Assembly (NCBI GenBank): GCA_002501485.1
Contig: DLTS01000047.1
Coordinates: forward strand, 1-31,952
Length of the DNA: 31,952 bases
Origin: Acidimicrobiaceae bacterium UBA7830
GTDB lineage: Bacteria; Actinomycetota; Acidimicrobiia; Acidimicrobiales; Ilumatobacteraceae
Reading direction: 5' to 3'
Made by a program: the position numbers and the translations under genes. The notes below the pieces were generated by a model, which was not told where the DNA came from, did no database searches, and saw nothing but the letters and a program-made list of their open reading frames with translations. Below, piece after piece: positions 1 to 6,805 of the stretch (position 1 is its first letter; every line of letters starts with the position of its first letter).

Positions 1-1
1 T

Positions 2-406
2 TCACTTGCCGATCTCCAGTGCTCGCTCGTATGACTCTCGGGCACGGTTCAACACGTTGCTGTTCGCTTGAAATGAGCGTTGCGCAATGATGATGTCGGT
101 CATCAGTTCTTCAAGGTTCATTGATGGCGCTACGACGAATCCGTCATCGTTTGCGAGTGGATGCGATGGGTCATACACGAGTCGGCCGTCGGTTTCGGCG
201 ACTGCGGTGTCGACAACGTCGACGCCTGCGACGCCTGCTTCAGGGTTGCGGGCTTGCACTTCGACGACGCGTTCTTGGAAAGGAACTTCGTCGGTTGCGG
301 TGATGGTGTTGATGTTCGCGATGTTGTCGGCGATGGCATCAAGCCAGGTTTGGTAAGCCTGCATGCCTGACCCGGCGATGGAAATGCCGTCAAATGTGAT
401 GGTCAT
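2..406 (-). CDS. flgC: Flagellar basal-body rod protein FlgC
   Basis: A complete 134-aa protein whose stop codon lies two bases from the window edge. FlgC is a proximal rod subunit that crosses the periplasmic/cell-wall space. The N-terminus has the rod/hook signature (ISIAGSGMQAYQTWLDAIADNIANINT) and the C-terminus has the matching amphipathic helix (LEELMTDIIIAQRSFQANSNVLNRA). Both pack in the rod coiled coil. The length matches the family (about 130-150 aa). The ATG overlaps the flgB stop as TAATG, so the pair is probably translationally coupled. More basal-body genes (fliE, fliF and so on) would be expected beyond the left edge, but this is inference. Confidence 0.95.
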   Translation of the reverse strand: MTITFDGISIAGSGMQAYQTWLDAIADNIANINTITATDEVPFQERVVEVQARNPEAGVAGVDVVDTAVAETDGRLVYDPSHPLANDDGFVVAPSMNLEELMTDIIIAQRSFQANSNVLNRARESYERALEIGK

Positions 407-756
407 TAGAAGTCCTCCGAGGCGATGCGAATTCGGCTGTAGCGATCGTTGAGCGCTCTGACGAGCATTTGTTGGCGCAGTGCGGTTTCGGTGAGTTGCA
501 CCATTTCTTTTCCGAGGTCGACGTTGTTACCGAATCCGTCAACGGGGTCGGCTGACGTCACTGTTTCAGCTCGTGCAGTGGTGGGGTCGCCGTTCGCGAT
601 TGCGAGGCTGAGTTCGTCTTCGAACTCGACGCGCTGTGCAAGAAACCCGGGGGTTGAGGTGTTTGCGATGTTGTGCTCGAGGGCGGTGAAGCGTGTGTCG
701 AGCAGCTGTAGCGCTGTTTGAAGGGTGATCGACGTGGAGTCGCTAACGATGGACAT
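406..756 (-). CDS. flgB: Flagellar basal-body rod protein FlgB
   Basis: This 116-aa proximal rod protein is encoded just before flgC. The reading frame stays open upstream to 876, but I place the start at the ATG at 754-756. A good AAGGAA ribosome site precedes it, the product then has normal FlgB length, and the extra upstream residues are Cys/His-rich and unlike the family. The sequence has the rod signature LEHNIANTSTPGFLAQRVEFEDEL near residues 27-50. The C-terminus (LGKEMVQLTETALRQQMLVRALNDRYSRIR) pairs with the N-terminal helix. The stop overlaps the flgC ATG. The leader (757-924) separates it from the fliD-fliS group, so it may have its own promoter, although I could not identify one. 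Confidence 0.93.
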   Translation of the reverse strand: MSIVSDSTSITLQTALQLLDTRFTALEHNIANTSTPGFLAQRVEFEDELSLAIANGDPTTARAETVTSADPVDGFGNNVDLGKEMVQLTETALRQQMLVRALNDRYSRIRIASEDF

Positions 757-924
757 GGTTCCTTGAGTTGTGCTCAAGCCCGTCCTTGGACTGATCTGCG
801 GATCTCTCCCTGACCCACTGTGCAGTTTCGACCAGTCGTCCGTTTTGTGGTGGTGACATCTGCACTCATTTGGCACGGATGTTTTATTTTGCCGTCTCCT
901 CGCCAGGACGCGAGGTTGCGGGTG
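757..924 (-). other. Leader/intergenic region upstream of flgB with a GC hairpin
   Basis: This non-coding stretch lies between the small ORF ending at 925 and flgB. A 6-bp inverted repeat, CCTCGC (898-903) and GCGAGG (910-915), lies about 10 bases downstream of the small ORF's stop on the minus strand. It is not followed by a U-tract, so it is at best a weak or Rho-assisted terminator or an RNA processing structure. An A/T-rich patch at about 879-890 could belong to a promoter, but no convincing -35/-10 pair was found. Confidence 0.35.
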
Positions 925-1182
925 TTATGCGTCAACGCAGATGCGTGCGACCGGCTGTTGGCGTGCGGGCCGTGACCGCATTGGTCGGGGTGGTTCAAGG
1001 TTTGCGAGTTGCTCAGCGACGCGTGCTGCCGCAGCGTCAACACGTCGTTGCACTAGCACGAGGGCATCTCGGTCGTCTGCGGTAAATGTTGGGTTGTTGA
1101 GCATTGGCAGGTCGAGGGTTGGTTCGTCGTCGAGTTGAGCTGACCAGTCGAGCAGAATGTCAATGGTTTTCATGAGGTTCAC
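925..1182 (-). CDS. Small hypothetical protein in the FliT position, after fliS
   Basis: This 85-aa protein is not recognised by sequence. It starts with GTG at 1182, overlapping the fliS stop as GTGA. An in-frame ATG three codons later (1173) is an alternative start. The overlap strongly suggests a real, coupled gene. The first half is acidic and helical (MKTIDILLDWSAQLDDEPTL), followed by a second helix (DDRDALVLVQRRVDAAAARVAEQLANL) and a basic, Pro/Arg-rich tail. Size, helical character and position directly after fliD-fliS match those of FliT-type export chaperones, but no FliT signature is visible. The chaperone role is therefore inferred from context only. Confidence 0.7.
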   Translation of the reverse strand: MNLMKTIDILLDWSAQLDDEPTLDLPMLNNPTFTADDRDALVLVQRRVDAAAARVAEQLANLEPPRPMRSRPARQQPVARICVDA

Positions 1183-1556
1183 GCAGCCCGCTCTTGTGCA
1201 GCGGCAGCAAACATTGCGGAGATTTCTTCTGCAACTCGATGCGCATTGGCAGCATGTTGAGTGCTTTTTTGAATGTTTGCTTCAACGAGTTCGTCGGTAA
1301 TGAATTGATAGAGGGAGCGAAGTTCGTTTCCGGCGGGGCACGTGTCGACCTCGAGTGCGGTTGAGAGTTCGTCGACGATTTGTTGGGCGTGCACTAATAG
1401 TTCGTGTGCAGCGGCCGGATTCTGTTCTTCAATGTTGGCGATTGCTTGCGCAATATCGGACGTCATTCGTGCGGCAAGCATGACAACGATCTGGGTTTTT
1501 GATGCGGTTTGTGCGGCGTGCTGCCTGTAGGCGTTGATTCCTCGGGCGGTGTTCAT
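1179..1556 (-). CDS. fliS: Flagellin export chaperone FliS
   Basis: This 125-aa all-helical protein is the cytoplasmic chaperone that binds the flagellin C-terminus and stops premature polymerisation. The family pattern is clear: AYRQHAAQTASKTQIVVMLAARM near residues 9-31 (equivalent to the usual 'Y..n.v.tasp..ll.mLYdga'), then helices around AHELLVHAQQIVDELSTAL and the NELRSLYQFITDELVEANIQKS segment. The length is typical. The ATG overlaps the fliD stop (TGATG) and the stop overlaps the next small ORF, giving the common fliD-fliS-fliT-like order. In FliW/CsrA systems FliS also affects free flagellin and thus FliW availability; here that link is inferred from the presence of fliW and csrA. 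Confidence 0.93.
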   Translation of the reverse strand: MNTARGINAYRQHAAQTASKTQIVVMLAARMTSDIAQAIANIEEQNPAAAHELLVHAQQIVDELSTALEVDTCPAGNELRSLYQFITDELVEANIQKSTQHAANAHRVAEEISAMFAAAAQERAA

Positions 1557-2869
1557 CAGCTACCTCCGATTGGTCCGTATGACGGGAGGTTTGCAATTTG
1601 GCTACTGAGCCAGCTTGACTGTTGTTGCAGTTCGCTCAATGCGGTTTCGAGCGAGGTAAAGGTGCGCCGGTAGTTGGATTCGCGTTTATCAAGGCGGACA
1701 TCCCAGGCAGCGATTTGGTCATCGATGTCGCGAACTCGTTGTTCGACGGCGTCTTCTGAGGTGGAGAGGTAGCCGACGGTGAAGTTGGTTGCGGCTTCAA
1801 GTTCGGTGTCGAGGCGACTTATGACGGTTTCTTGTGTGGTGTCCTCAGAAAAGAACAGGTCTTTGACTGCTTGCGGGTCGTCGTTGTAGGCGTCGATGAA
1901 TTTCTGTTTGTCGAAACTGATCGTTCCTTCGCGTGACAGTTCGACACCGGCCAGCGATGCGGTTGACAGTGTCGATGAACTCACTTCATTGAACACAGCA
2001 TTGCGAAGGTTGTTTTCGCTTCGTCGAAGCACCGATGCGCTCGACAGCAGCGATGATGTGCTTTCGTTAGTCTTTGTGAGGCTGTCTACTTGGTTGAGTG
2101 CGCCGATGAGATCGCCGAACATTGTTTCCATGTCATTTGCAAGGCTCTCGATGTCTTCGGTAACACTCACGGTGACAGCGCCAGTCGAGGGTTCGGTGAC
2201 CGTGATATCGAGGCCAGGCATGACGTCGTCAAAGGTGTTGGTATTTGATGTGATGACGAGCGGGTTGTCACCGGAGATGCTGATTTGGGCGCCTCTACCC
2301 GTGGTGAGAGTGGTAAACCCGGAGGTGAGTCGATCGAATTCTGCTGCATCAACACCGACAGTTGAGTCAGCTCCAGTGTCTTTTGCTGACAGTTGAATGC
2401 GGTATTCGTCGGGAGCGGTTTGGATGAGCGCTGCGGTGGTGTTAAGAGTGTCGTCATAGTTGATCGCAGCGACTGCTTCGGATGCGGTCATTCCGGCGTA
2501 CGTTCCAGTGTCGGAGACGACGTCGTCTGCGGTGACGGTGTCGGCGGTGTAGACGGCGTGGGCTGCTGCGGTCTGATCGACAGTGAAGGTGAATTGCCCG
2601 ATTGCGGCGTCACTGTTGACGGTTGCTGCGACTTTGGTGTCAGATGACGTTGCGGTGCGTCGTTCCCAGGTGTCTGCGGTGTTGAGAGTCTCGAGTCGAT
2701 CAGCGACCTTCGAGTATGCGCTCTTAAGGTCGCTGTATGCGCTTTGTTGACGGCTCAAAATGCTTTTCTGGCCGCGTAGCTGGTTTTGTGGAATGCGTTC
2801 GGCTGCCATGAGCGACGCGACCATCTGTGTTGTGTTAAATCCTGTTGCGATGCCGTCGACCGATGCCAT
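1556..2869 (-). CDS. fliD: Flagellar filament cap protein FliD (HAP2)
   Basis: This 437-aa protein is secreted and forms the cap under which flagellin polymerises. The N-terminal FliD domain is visible (GIATGFNTTQMVASLMAAE, then a helix with Q-rich LRGQKSILSRQQSAYSDLKSAYSKV). A Thr/Ser/Asp-rich variable core follows, and the C-terminal helical FliD domain runs from about residue 230 (SLANDMETMFGDLIGALNQVDSLTK) through a terminal coiled coil (RESNYRRTFTSLETALSELQQQSSWL). Length is in the family range (about 400-480 aa). The start is supported by AGGGA eight to nine bases upstream. It lies downstream of flagellin but behind a strong terminator, so it needs readthrough or its own promoter. Confidence 0.95.
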   Translation of the reverse strand: MASVDGIATGFNTTQMVASLMAAERIPQNQLRGQKSILSRQQSAYSDLKSAYSKVADRLETLNTADTWERRTATSSDTKVAATVNSDAAIGQFTFTVDQTAAAHAVYTADTVTADDVVSDTGTYAGMTASEAVAAINYDDTLNTTAALIQTAPDEYRIQLSAKDTGADSTVGVDAAEFDRLTSGFTTLTTGRGAQISISGDNPLVITSNTNTFDDVMPGLDITVTEPSTGAVTVSVTEDIESLANDMETMFGDLIGALNQVDSLTKTNESTSSLLSSASVLRRSENNLRNAVFNEVSSSTLSTASLAGVELSREGTISFDKQKFIDAYNDDPQAVKDLFFSEDTTQETVISRLDTELEAATNFTVGYLSTSEDAVEQRVRDIDDQIAAWDVRLDKRESNYRRTFTSLETALSELQQQSSWLSSQIANLPSYGPIGGS

Positions 2870-2891
2870 GACGTGTCCCTAGGTTGTTATG

Positions 2892-2925
2892 TGGTGGCCG
2901 GCCACGTCGTTGGGGCCGGCCACCA
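2892..2925 (-). repeat. Perfect 12-bp inverted repeat in the fliD leader
   Basis: TGGTGGCCGGCC (2892-2903) and GGCCGGCCACCA (2914-2925) are perfect reverse complements separated by 10 bases. They lie 23 bases upstream of the fliD ATG. There is no U-tract on either side, so it is unlikely to be an intrinsic terminator. It could shield the 3' end of a processed flagellin mRNA, structure the fliD 5' leader, or bind a dimeric regulator. A smaller hairpin, TGCACC/GGTGCA (2947-2961), sits between it and the flagellin terminator. Confidence 0.75.
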
Positions 2926-2995
2926 GGGTGGGTTAATGGGTTGTGTTGCACCAAAGGTGCAGTTGTGTTCAAGTCGACTGGGAGTTGCCGACTCG

Positions 2996-3038
2996 AAGAA
3001 AAAGGTCTGGTCCGGCGCCAACAGCGCCGAACCAGACC
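2996..3038 (-). terminator. Intrinsic terminator of flagellin
   Basis: On the minus strand, six bases after the flagellin stop codon, GGTCTGGTTCGGCGC pairs with GCGCCGGACCAGACC (arms 3024-3038 and 3004-3018). This gives a 15-bp stem with one G-U pair and a five-base loop. It is followed directly by TTTTTCTT. This is a textbook Rho-independent terminator. It fits a highly expressed monocistronic flagellin transcript. Confidence 0.93.
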
Positions 3039-3044
3039 AGTAAC

Positions 3045-3836
3045 TCAGCCGAGCAGCTGCAGTGCGCCCTGGGACACACCGTTCGCCTGCGCCAGCATCG
3101 CGGTGCCGGCCTGCTGCAAGATCTGTGAGCGAGTGAAGCTCATCATTTCTTCAGCAACGTCGACATCACGGATACGTGACTCAGCAGCCGAGAGGTTCTC
3201 AGCGGTGACCGAAAGGTTCCTGACAACTGACTCCAAACGGTTCTGAGTTGCGCCAAGATTGCCTCGTTGCGTCGAAACCGCATTGATAGCAGTGTCGAGA
3301 ACACCGAGTGTGCCGCCAGCGATGGTGCTCACACCATCAACTGCCGTAGCAGTTGTGCTGAGGTCGACAGCGCTGAGGGAGATGGTGTCACCGGAGCCGT
3401 TTCCAACCTGGAAGCTCTTTGCAGCACCGAAGACATCAGCTCCAGCGAACTTGGTGGAGTCCTCAATTCGGACAATCTCATCAGCAAGAGCGTCGAACTC
3501 GGATTGGATAGCAGCCTGCGACTCGGTGTCCTGAGTTCCGTTCAGATACTGAACAGAGAGGTCACGCATACGGTTCAGCATGCCTGACACTTCATCAAGA
3601 GCACCTTCAGCGGTCTGGACGAAGCTGATGCCGTCTTGAGCGTTGCGGACGCTTTGACGAAGACCAGAAGACTCAGCGCGAAGCTTCTCTGAGATAACGA
3701 GACCAGCAGCATCGTCACCTGCACGGTTAATACGAAGACCAGATGAGAGACGCTCGATTGACTTACCGAGGTTCACACCAGTCTTTGAAAGATTGCGATG
3801 TGCCGAAAGAGCCGACACGTTCGTGTTAATACGCAT
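3045..3836 (-). CDS. fliC: Flagellin
   Basis: This 263-aa filament subunit is exported through the flagellar type III system with help from FliS. The N-terminal D0/D1 signature is complete (MRINTNVSALSAHRNL, then SSGLRINRAGDDAAGL, then LRQSVRNAQDGISFVQTAEGAL). The C-terminal D1/D0 helices are typical (NLSVTAENLSAAESRIRDVDVAEEM and RSQILQQAGTAMLAQAN). Only about 60-70 variable residues lie between, so this is a short flagellin with essentially no D2/D3 outer domains, as in many Bacillus Hag-like proteins. The ATG follows an AAGGA ribosome site that is itself in a small hairpin. The gene appears monocistronic, with a 149-base leader region after motB and a strong terminator. Confidence 0.96.
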   Translation of the reverse strand: MRINTNVSALSAHRNLSKTGVNLGKSIERLSSGLRINRAGDDAAGLVISEKLRAESSGLRQSVRNAQDGISFVQTAEGALDEVSGMLNRMRDLSVQYLNGTQDTESQAAIQSEFDALADEIVRIEDSTKFAGADVFGAAKSFQVGNGSGDTISLSAVDLSTTATAVDGVSTIAGGTLGVLDTAINAVSTQRGNLGATQNRLESVVRNLSVTAENLSAAESRIRDVDVAEEMMSFTRSQILQQAGTAMLAQANGVSQGALQLLG

Positions 3837-3837
3837 T

Positions 3838-3851
3838 GAAAATTCCTTTTC
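3838..3851 (-). promoter_or_regulatory. Probable CsrA-binding hairpin over the flagellin Shine-Dalgarno
   Basis: Directly before the flagellin ATG the mRNA reads GAAAA-GGAA-UUUUC. It can fold as a five-base-pair stem with GGA in the loop (or a four-base-pair stem with an AGGAAU hexaloop). The GGA is part of the ribosome site AAAAGGA. CsrA family proteins bind GGA presented in the loop of a short hairpin, often over the Shine-Dalgarno, and csrA and fliW are encoded in this window. Sequence shows the hairpin and the SD overlap; CsrA binding is inferred. The AU-rich stem is weak by itself. Confidence 0.5.
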
Positions 3852-3985
3852 TCAAAATTGTCTAGCCCCTCATGGGCCAGTTGCCCGCAGGATTGCGAAC
3901 ACCACCAACTGTCGGCACCCCACCAACAAACACACCCAGGCAAACCACCAAACCCGAACAGGACAAACCACCCATACAGCCAGCG

Positions 3986-4807
3986 TCAGCAGGTTGCGGC
4001 GACGGTTTCAGGGAACATAACCACAATTTCGGTGCGCCGGTTCTCCGCTCGTCCTTCTTCGGTGTCGTTATCTCCGCGAGGGATCGTGTCGGCACGGCCG
4101 ACTGCAGCGAAACGTGCGGGTTCAAGTTCGGCGTCGGCCAGTAATTCACGCAGCACGTTGGTGGCTCGAGCTGACGACAGTTCCCAGTTTGTGGCGAAAC
4201 GTGCAGTTGATGTCGGGCGGTTATCTGTATGGCCCTCAACTTCGACGTCGTTCGCGGGATGGCCGACTAACACGTCGGCCACGACAGCGAGTACATCTTG
4301 CGCCACCTCATCGAGAGCCGCTTCACCTGATGCAAACAGCGCGTTATCGGCGAGACGTAGCACAACTCCTCGTTGCTCAAGATCAACCGAATAGTCGCTG
4401 TCATCAAGATGAACTGACAGGGCGTCATCGAGTTGTTGAGCGAGCGCTTCTGCTTCTTCCAACGTCACTCGGAACAGTTCGTTCTCAAGCTCTTCGTCTT
4501 CACATTCCTCTCCACCAGGGATCGTTGTCGTTGTTGTGGCCGAATCGGAGTCTTCTGCTTCTGTCACCGGGCTTGGCGACGGGGGTGGCAACGCTTCTTC
4601 AACGCTGCCTTCCAACGTTCCTTCACCAGCGTTATCGATCGGGCCGTTCAACCCTTCAAAAAAGGCCTCGTATTTTTTGACGTCAAGATTTGACATTGCG
4701 AACAGCAGCACAAAAAACGCAAGCAACAGCGTCATTGCATCCGCATACGAATCAAGCCAGGCTTTCGACGGAGCCTCCGGTGGCGGAGCTTTGCGGCGGT
4801 TAGGCAC
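3986..4807 (-). CDS. motB: Flagellar stator protein MotB
   Basis: This 273-aa ion-channel and wall-anchoring half of the stator has one N-terminal membrane helix (about residues 23-42). It contains SYADAMTLLLAFFVLLFAMS, with Asp23 the expected ion-binding aspartate. An acidic linker with a TTTTT run follows (about residues 70-105). The C-terminal OmpA/MotB peptidoglycan-binding domain covers about 140-265, with EGHTDNRP, NWELSSARA, and EGRAENRRTEIVV. The start overlaps the motA end by eight bases. The ion used (H+ or Na+) cannot be read safely from sequence alone. It ends 149 bases before the flagellin start. Confidence 0.95.
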   Translation of the reverse strand: MPNRRKAPPPEAPSKAWLDSYADAMTLLLAFFVLLFAMSNLDVKKYEAFFEGLNGPIDNAGEGTLEGSVEEALPPPSPSPVTEAEDSDSATTTTTIPGGEECEDEELENELFRVTLEEAEALAQQLDDALSVHLDDSDYSVDLEQRGVVLRLADNALFASGEAALDEVAQDVLAVVADVLVGHPANDVEVEGHTDNRPTSTARFATNWELSSARATNVLRELLADAELEPARFAAVGRADTIPRGDNDTEEGRAENRRTEIVVMFPETVAATC

Positions 4808-5594
4808 TCTTCTTCAGCTCCTCCCCGACCGCTGCGTCACGCTGCGATGGCGGGAGGAACACCGTGAGCTTCTCGCTGAGGCTTCGCGGGTTCATTCCAC
4901 GTTGAATAGAAAGAATGCCCTCAAGCTGAAGTTCCCTTAGGGAACGCTCGATTTGTGCATTTCGATCCATTTTGAACGCAATCGGTTGAAAGAAGAAGTT
5001 GGCGAGGAACACGCCCCACAGGGTCGTCACAAATGCAACTGCGAGCGCTGGGCCGAGCGCCGACGGGTCAGAGAGGTTTTTGAGCATGTCGATCAGACCG
5101 ACCACCGTGCCAAACACACCGAACGCGGGGGCGAACCCGGATGCTTTTGTCCAAAATCCTGACGCAATCGAATATTGCGTCATTTGGGCTTCAACGTCGA
5201 GTTCAAGTATGTCTTTCGTGTCAGCAGGGTCGGTGCCGTCAACAACGAGCTGTATGCCGCGAGCGAGAAACTCGTCTTCAATTTCGGGGATCAGTTTGTC
5301 GAGTGCGAGCACACCCTCTTTGCGGGCTTTGTCGGCGAACTCAACAATTGACGCAATGGTGCCTGACAGGTCTGCTTTCGGTGATTTGATCGTCGTTGAG
5401 ACACCGGCTTTCAAACCGCCGATCGAATCGCTCATTGCCATTGACGCGAATGTGGCGGCGATCGTGCCAACGAATACGAGCGCAGCTGACATCGGGTCGC
5501 CGAAGAAAATGCCGATCGGGTCCATGCCGCCGGTGAACATGACACCGAACGCCACGACGATTGCGACGAGGATTCCAACAATTGTGGTGGGCAT
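4800..5594 (-). CDS. motA: Flagellar stator protein MotA
   Basis: This 264-aa membrane protein forms the stator ion channel with MotB and contacts the rotor. Four membrane segments are visible: about 2-22, 34-52, 148-168 and 180-203. The family motif GFAPAFGVFGTVVGLIDML is followed by LSDPSALGPALAVAFVTTLWGVFLANFFFQPIAFKM, the conserved ion-path region. The cytoplasmic loop lies between helices two and three. The start overlaps the flbD stop (TGATG), and the end overlaps motB. The flbD-motA-motB set is a common operon in Gram-positive and actinobacterial flagellar clusters. Confidence 0.95.
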   Translation of the reverse strand: MPTTIVGILVAIVVAFGVMFTGGMDPIGIFFGDPMSAALVFVGTIAATFASMAMSDSIGGLKAGVSTTIKSPKADLSGTIASIVEFADKARKEGVLALDKLIPEIEDEFLARGIQLVVDGTDPADTKDILELDVEAQMTQYSIASGFWTKASGFAPAFGVFGTVVGLIDMLKNLSDPSALGPALAVAFVTTLWGVFLANFFFQPIAFKMDRNAQIERSLRELQLEGILSIQRGMNPRSLSEKLTVFLPPSQRDAAVGEELKKSA

Positions 5595-5812
5595 CAGGCT
5601 GCACCTTCCGTTGAACTCGCAACGAGTGCTTCTGCGATGAGGGACGAGCGATATGAACGGATCATCGAGATGATGTCGGCAATCGACTCCTTCACGATGT
5701 ACGTTTCGCCGCTCACGAGGTGCACCACGGTGTCAGGGTGTGCTTCGAGTCGCTCTAACAGGTCGGGGTTGAGCACAAACGATGCGCCGTTAAGTCGTGT
5801 GATCTTGATCAT
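5594..5812 (-). CDS. flbD: FlbD/SwrD-family flagellar protein
   Basis: This 72-aa protein matches the small FlbD family: MIKITRLNGASFVLNPDLLERLEAHPDTVVHLVSG then YIVKES and a C-terminal helix. In Bacillus the homologue (SwrD) raises stator power output and is encoded near motility genes. The name FlbD here does not mean the Caulobacter NtrC-like regulator. The gene starts a short operon, its stop overlapping the motA ATG, and is separated from flgL by about 96 bases holding two hairpins. Confidence 0.88.
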   Translation of the reverse strand: MIKITRLNGASFVLNPDLLERLEAHPDTVVHLVSGETYIVKESIADIISMIRSYRSSLIAEALVASSTEGAA

Positions 5813-5908
5813 TAGTTCGGTACCTCACCGGTAATGGTCGGCCGAACCTGTCGTCATACGACGTGACATTTCTCCCTATTTAGCTCGGGCAGAAATGTGT
5901 TCTAGCGT
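5813..5908 (-). other. flgL-flbD intergenic region with two hairpins
   Basis: On the plus strand ACATTTCTCCC (5866-5876) pairs with GGG-C-AGAAATGT (5887-5898), an 11-bp stem with one bulged base and a 10-base loop. A second small hairpin uses GTCGT and ACGAC around 5850-5864. Neither is followed by a U-tract on the minus strand. They could attenuate transcription between the hook-filament junction genes and the stator genes, or stabilise either mRNA. No clear sigma-28 promoter was found. Confidence 0.45.
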
Positions 5909-6799
5909 TTAGCGGAGGAAGTCGAGCACTGATGCGCTCAGCACTCGGGCTGCAACACCGATACTTGCTTGGTACGACACTTCGGTGGCTTTCAACTCGA
6001 GAAGTTCACGTGTGATGTCAACGTCAACCGCCTTTGATCGATTTGTTTCGACACTTAAACGTGTATCGGCAATACGGTCCTCATGGCCTTCAACTCCTCG
6101 CTGACGGGCACCGATGGTTGCTTGCGCTGAGTGCACACCGTGTTGAAGTTCCTCAATCCGAGCAAGATGGGTGTTGGCAGGGAGACCGTTGTCGATGTCG
6201 GTTGCGACGGCTTGAAGAACTTGCATGATGTTTCCATCTGCTGGCGTTGTGGCGTCGTAAGCGCCTGCGATCATGTCACCGTGGATGTTCACTTCGAGTT
6301 GCACGGTGTCTGAGACGGATCTCAGCACCGCTTTGGTGTTACCCGAGAACACACCGTTTGCATCAAACGGGGCATCAGAGCTTGATGTTCCACCAAAAAT
6401 CGGATGACCGGTGCGGGTCGTATTTAGCGAGTCAGCGACGTCTGCTGCGATCCCACGAATTTCTTCGGCGATTGCGGAGCGTGCATCTTGTCCGAGCACC
6501 CCGGAGTCTGATTGCAACATCAGGTTCCGTGCCCGAATGAGACGGTCGTCAACGGTTTGCGACACCTGGTCGGCGAGATCGAGCCAAGATTTCGCGTCGT
6601 CAAGGTTTCGTGAATACTGGTCGAGGTGACGTAGCTGCCGGTTGAACTTGTAGGCCTGCGCTGCGGCGCTTGGGTCGTCGCTCATTGAACGAACCCGCTT
6701 TCCGGTCGCAATGTTGGTTTGATGTTCAGCGATGCGTCCCTGCAGTGACGACACGTTGCGTTTTGTTTGCAGAACTTGTGATTGATTAGAGATTCTCAT
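5909..6799 (-). CDS. flgL: Flagellar hook-filament junction protein FlgL (HAP3)
   Basis: This 296-aa flagellin-like protein joins the filament to FlgK. The N-terminal flagellin-type helix (MRISNQSQVLQTKRNVSSLQGRIAEHQTNIATGKRV), then SMSDDPSAAAQAYKFNRQL, is typical of FlgL. The C-terminus (TRELLELKATEVSYQASIGVAARVLSASVLDFL) matches the FlgL end. The length is in the family range. It starts six bases after the flgK stop, so the two are co-transcribed and probably coupled. FlgL is exported, probably by the FlgN chaperone encoded two genes upstream. Confidence 0.94.
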   Translation of the reverse strand: MRISNQSQVLQTKRNVSSLQGRIAEHQTNIATGKRVRSMSDDPSAAAQAYKFNRQLRHLDQYSRNLDDAKSWLDLADQVSQTVDDRLIRARNLMLQSDSGVLGQDARSAIAEEIRGIAADVADSLNTTRTGHPIFGGTSSSDAPFDANGVFSGNTKAVLRSVSDTVQLEVNIHGDMIAGAYDATTPADGNIMQVLQAVATDIDNGLPANTHLARIEELQHGVHSAQATIGARQRGVEGHEDRIADTRLSVETNRSKAVDVDITRELLELKATEVSYQASIGVAARVLSASVLDFLR

Positions 6800-6805
6800 G
6801 GCTGT

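Noticed and set aside
757..876. N-terminal extension of FlgB to 156 aa
   Set aside because: The extra residues are unlike FlgB, and the ATG at 756 has a good ribosome site.
3905..3930. GCCGACAG upstream of flagellin as a sigma-28 -10 element
   Set aside because: It resembles GCCGATAA, but there is no TAAA-like -35 at the right spacing; a similar GCCGACC before flbD also lacks one.
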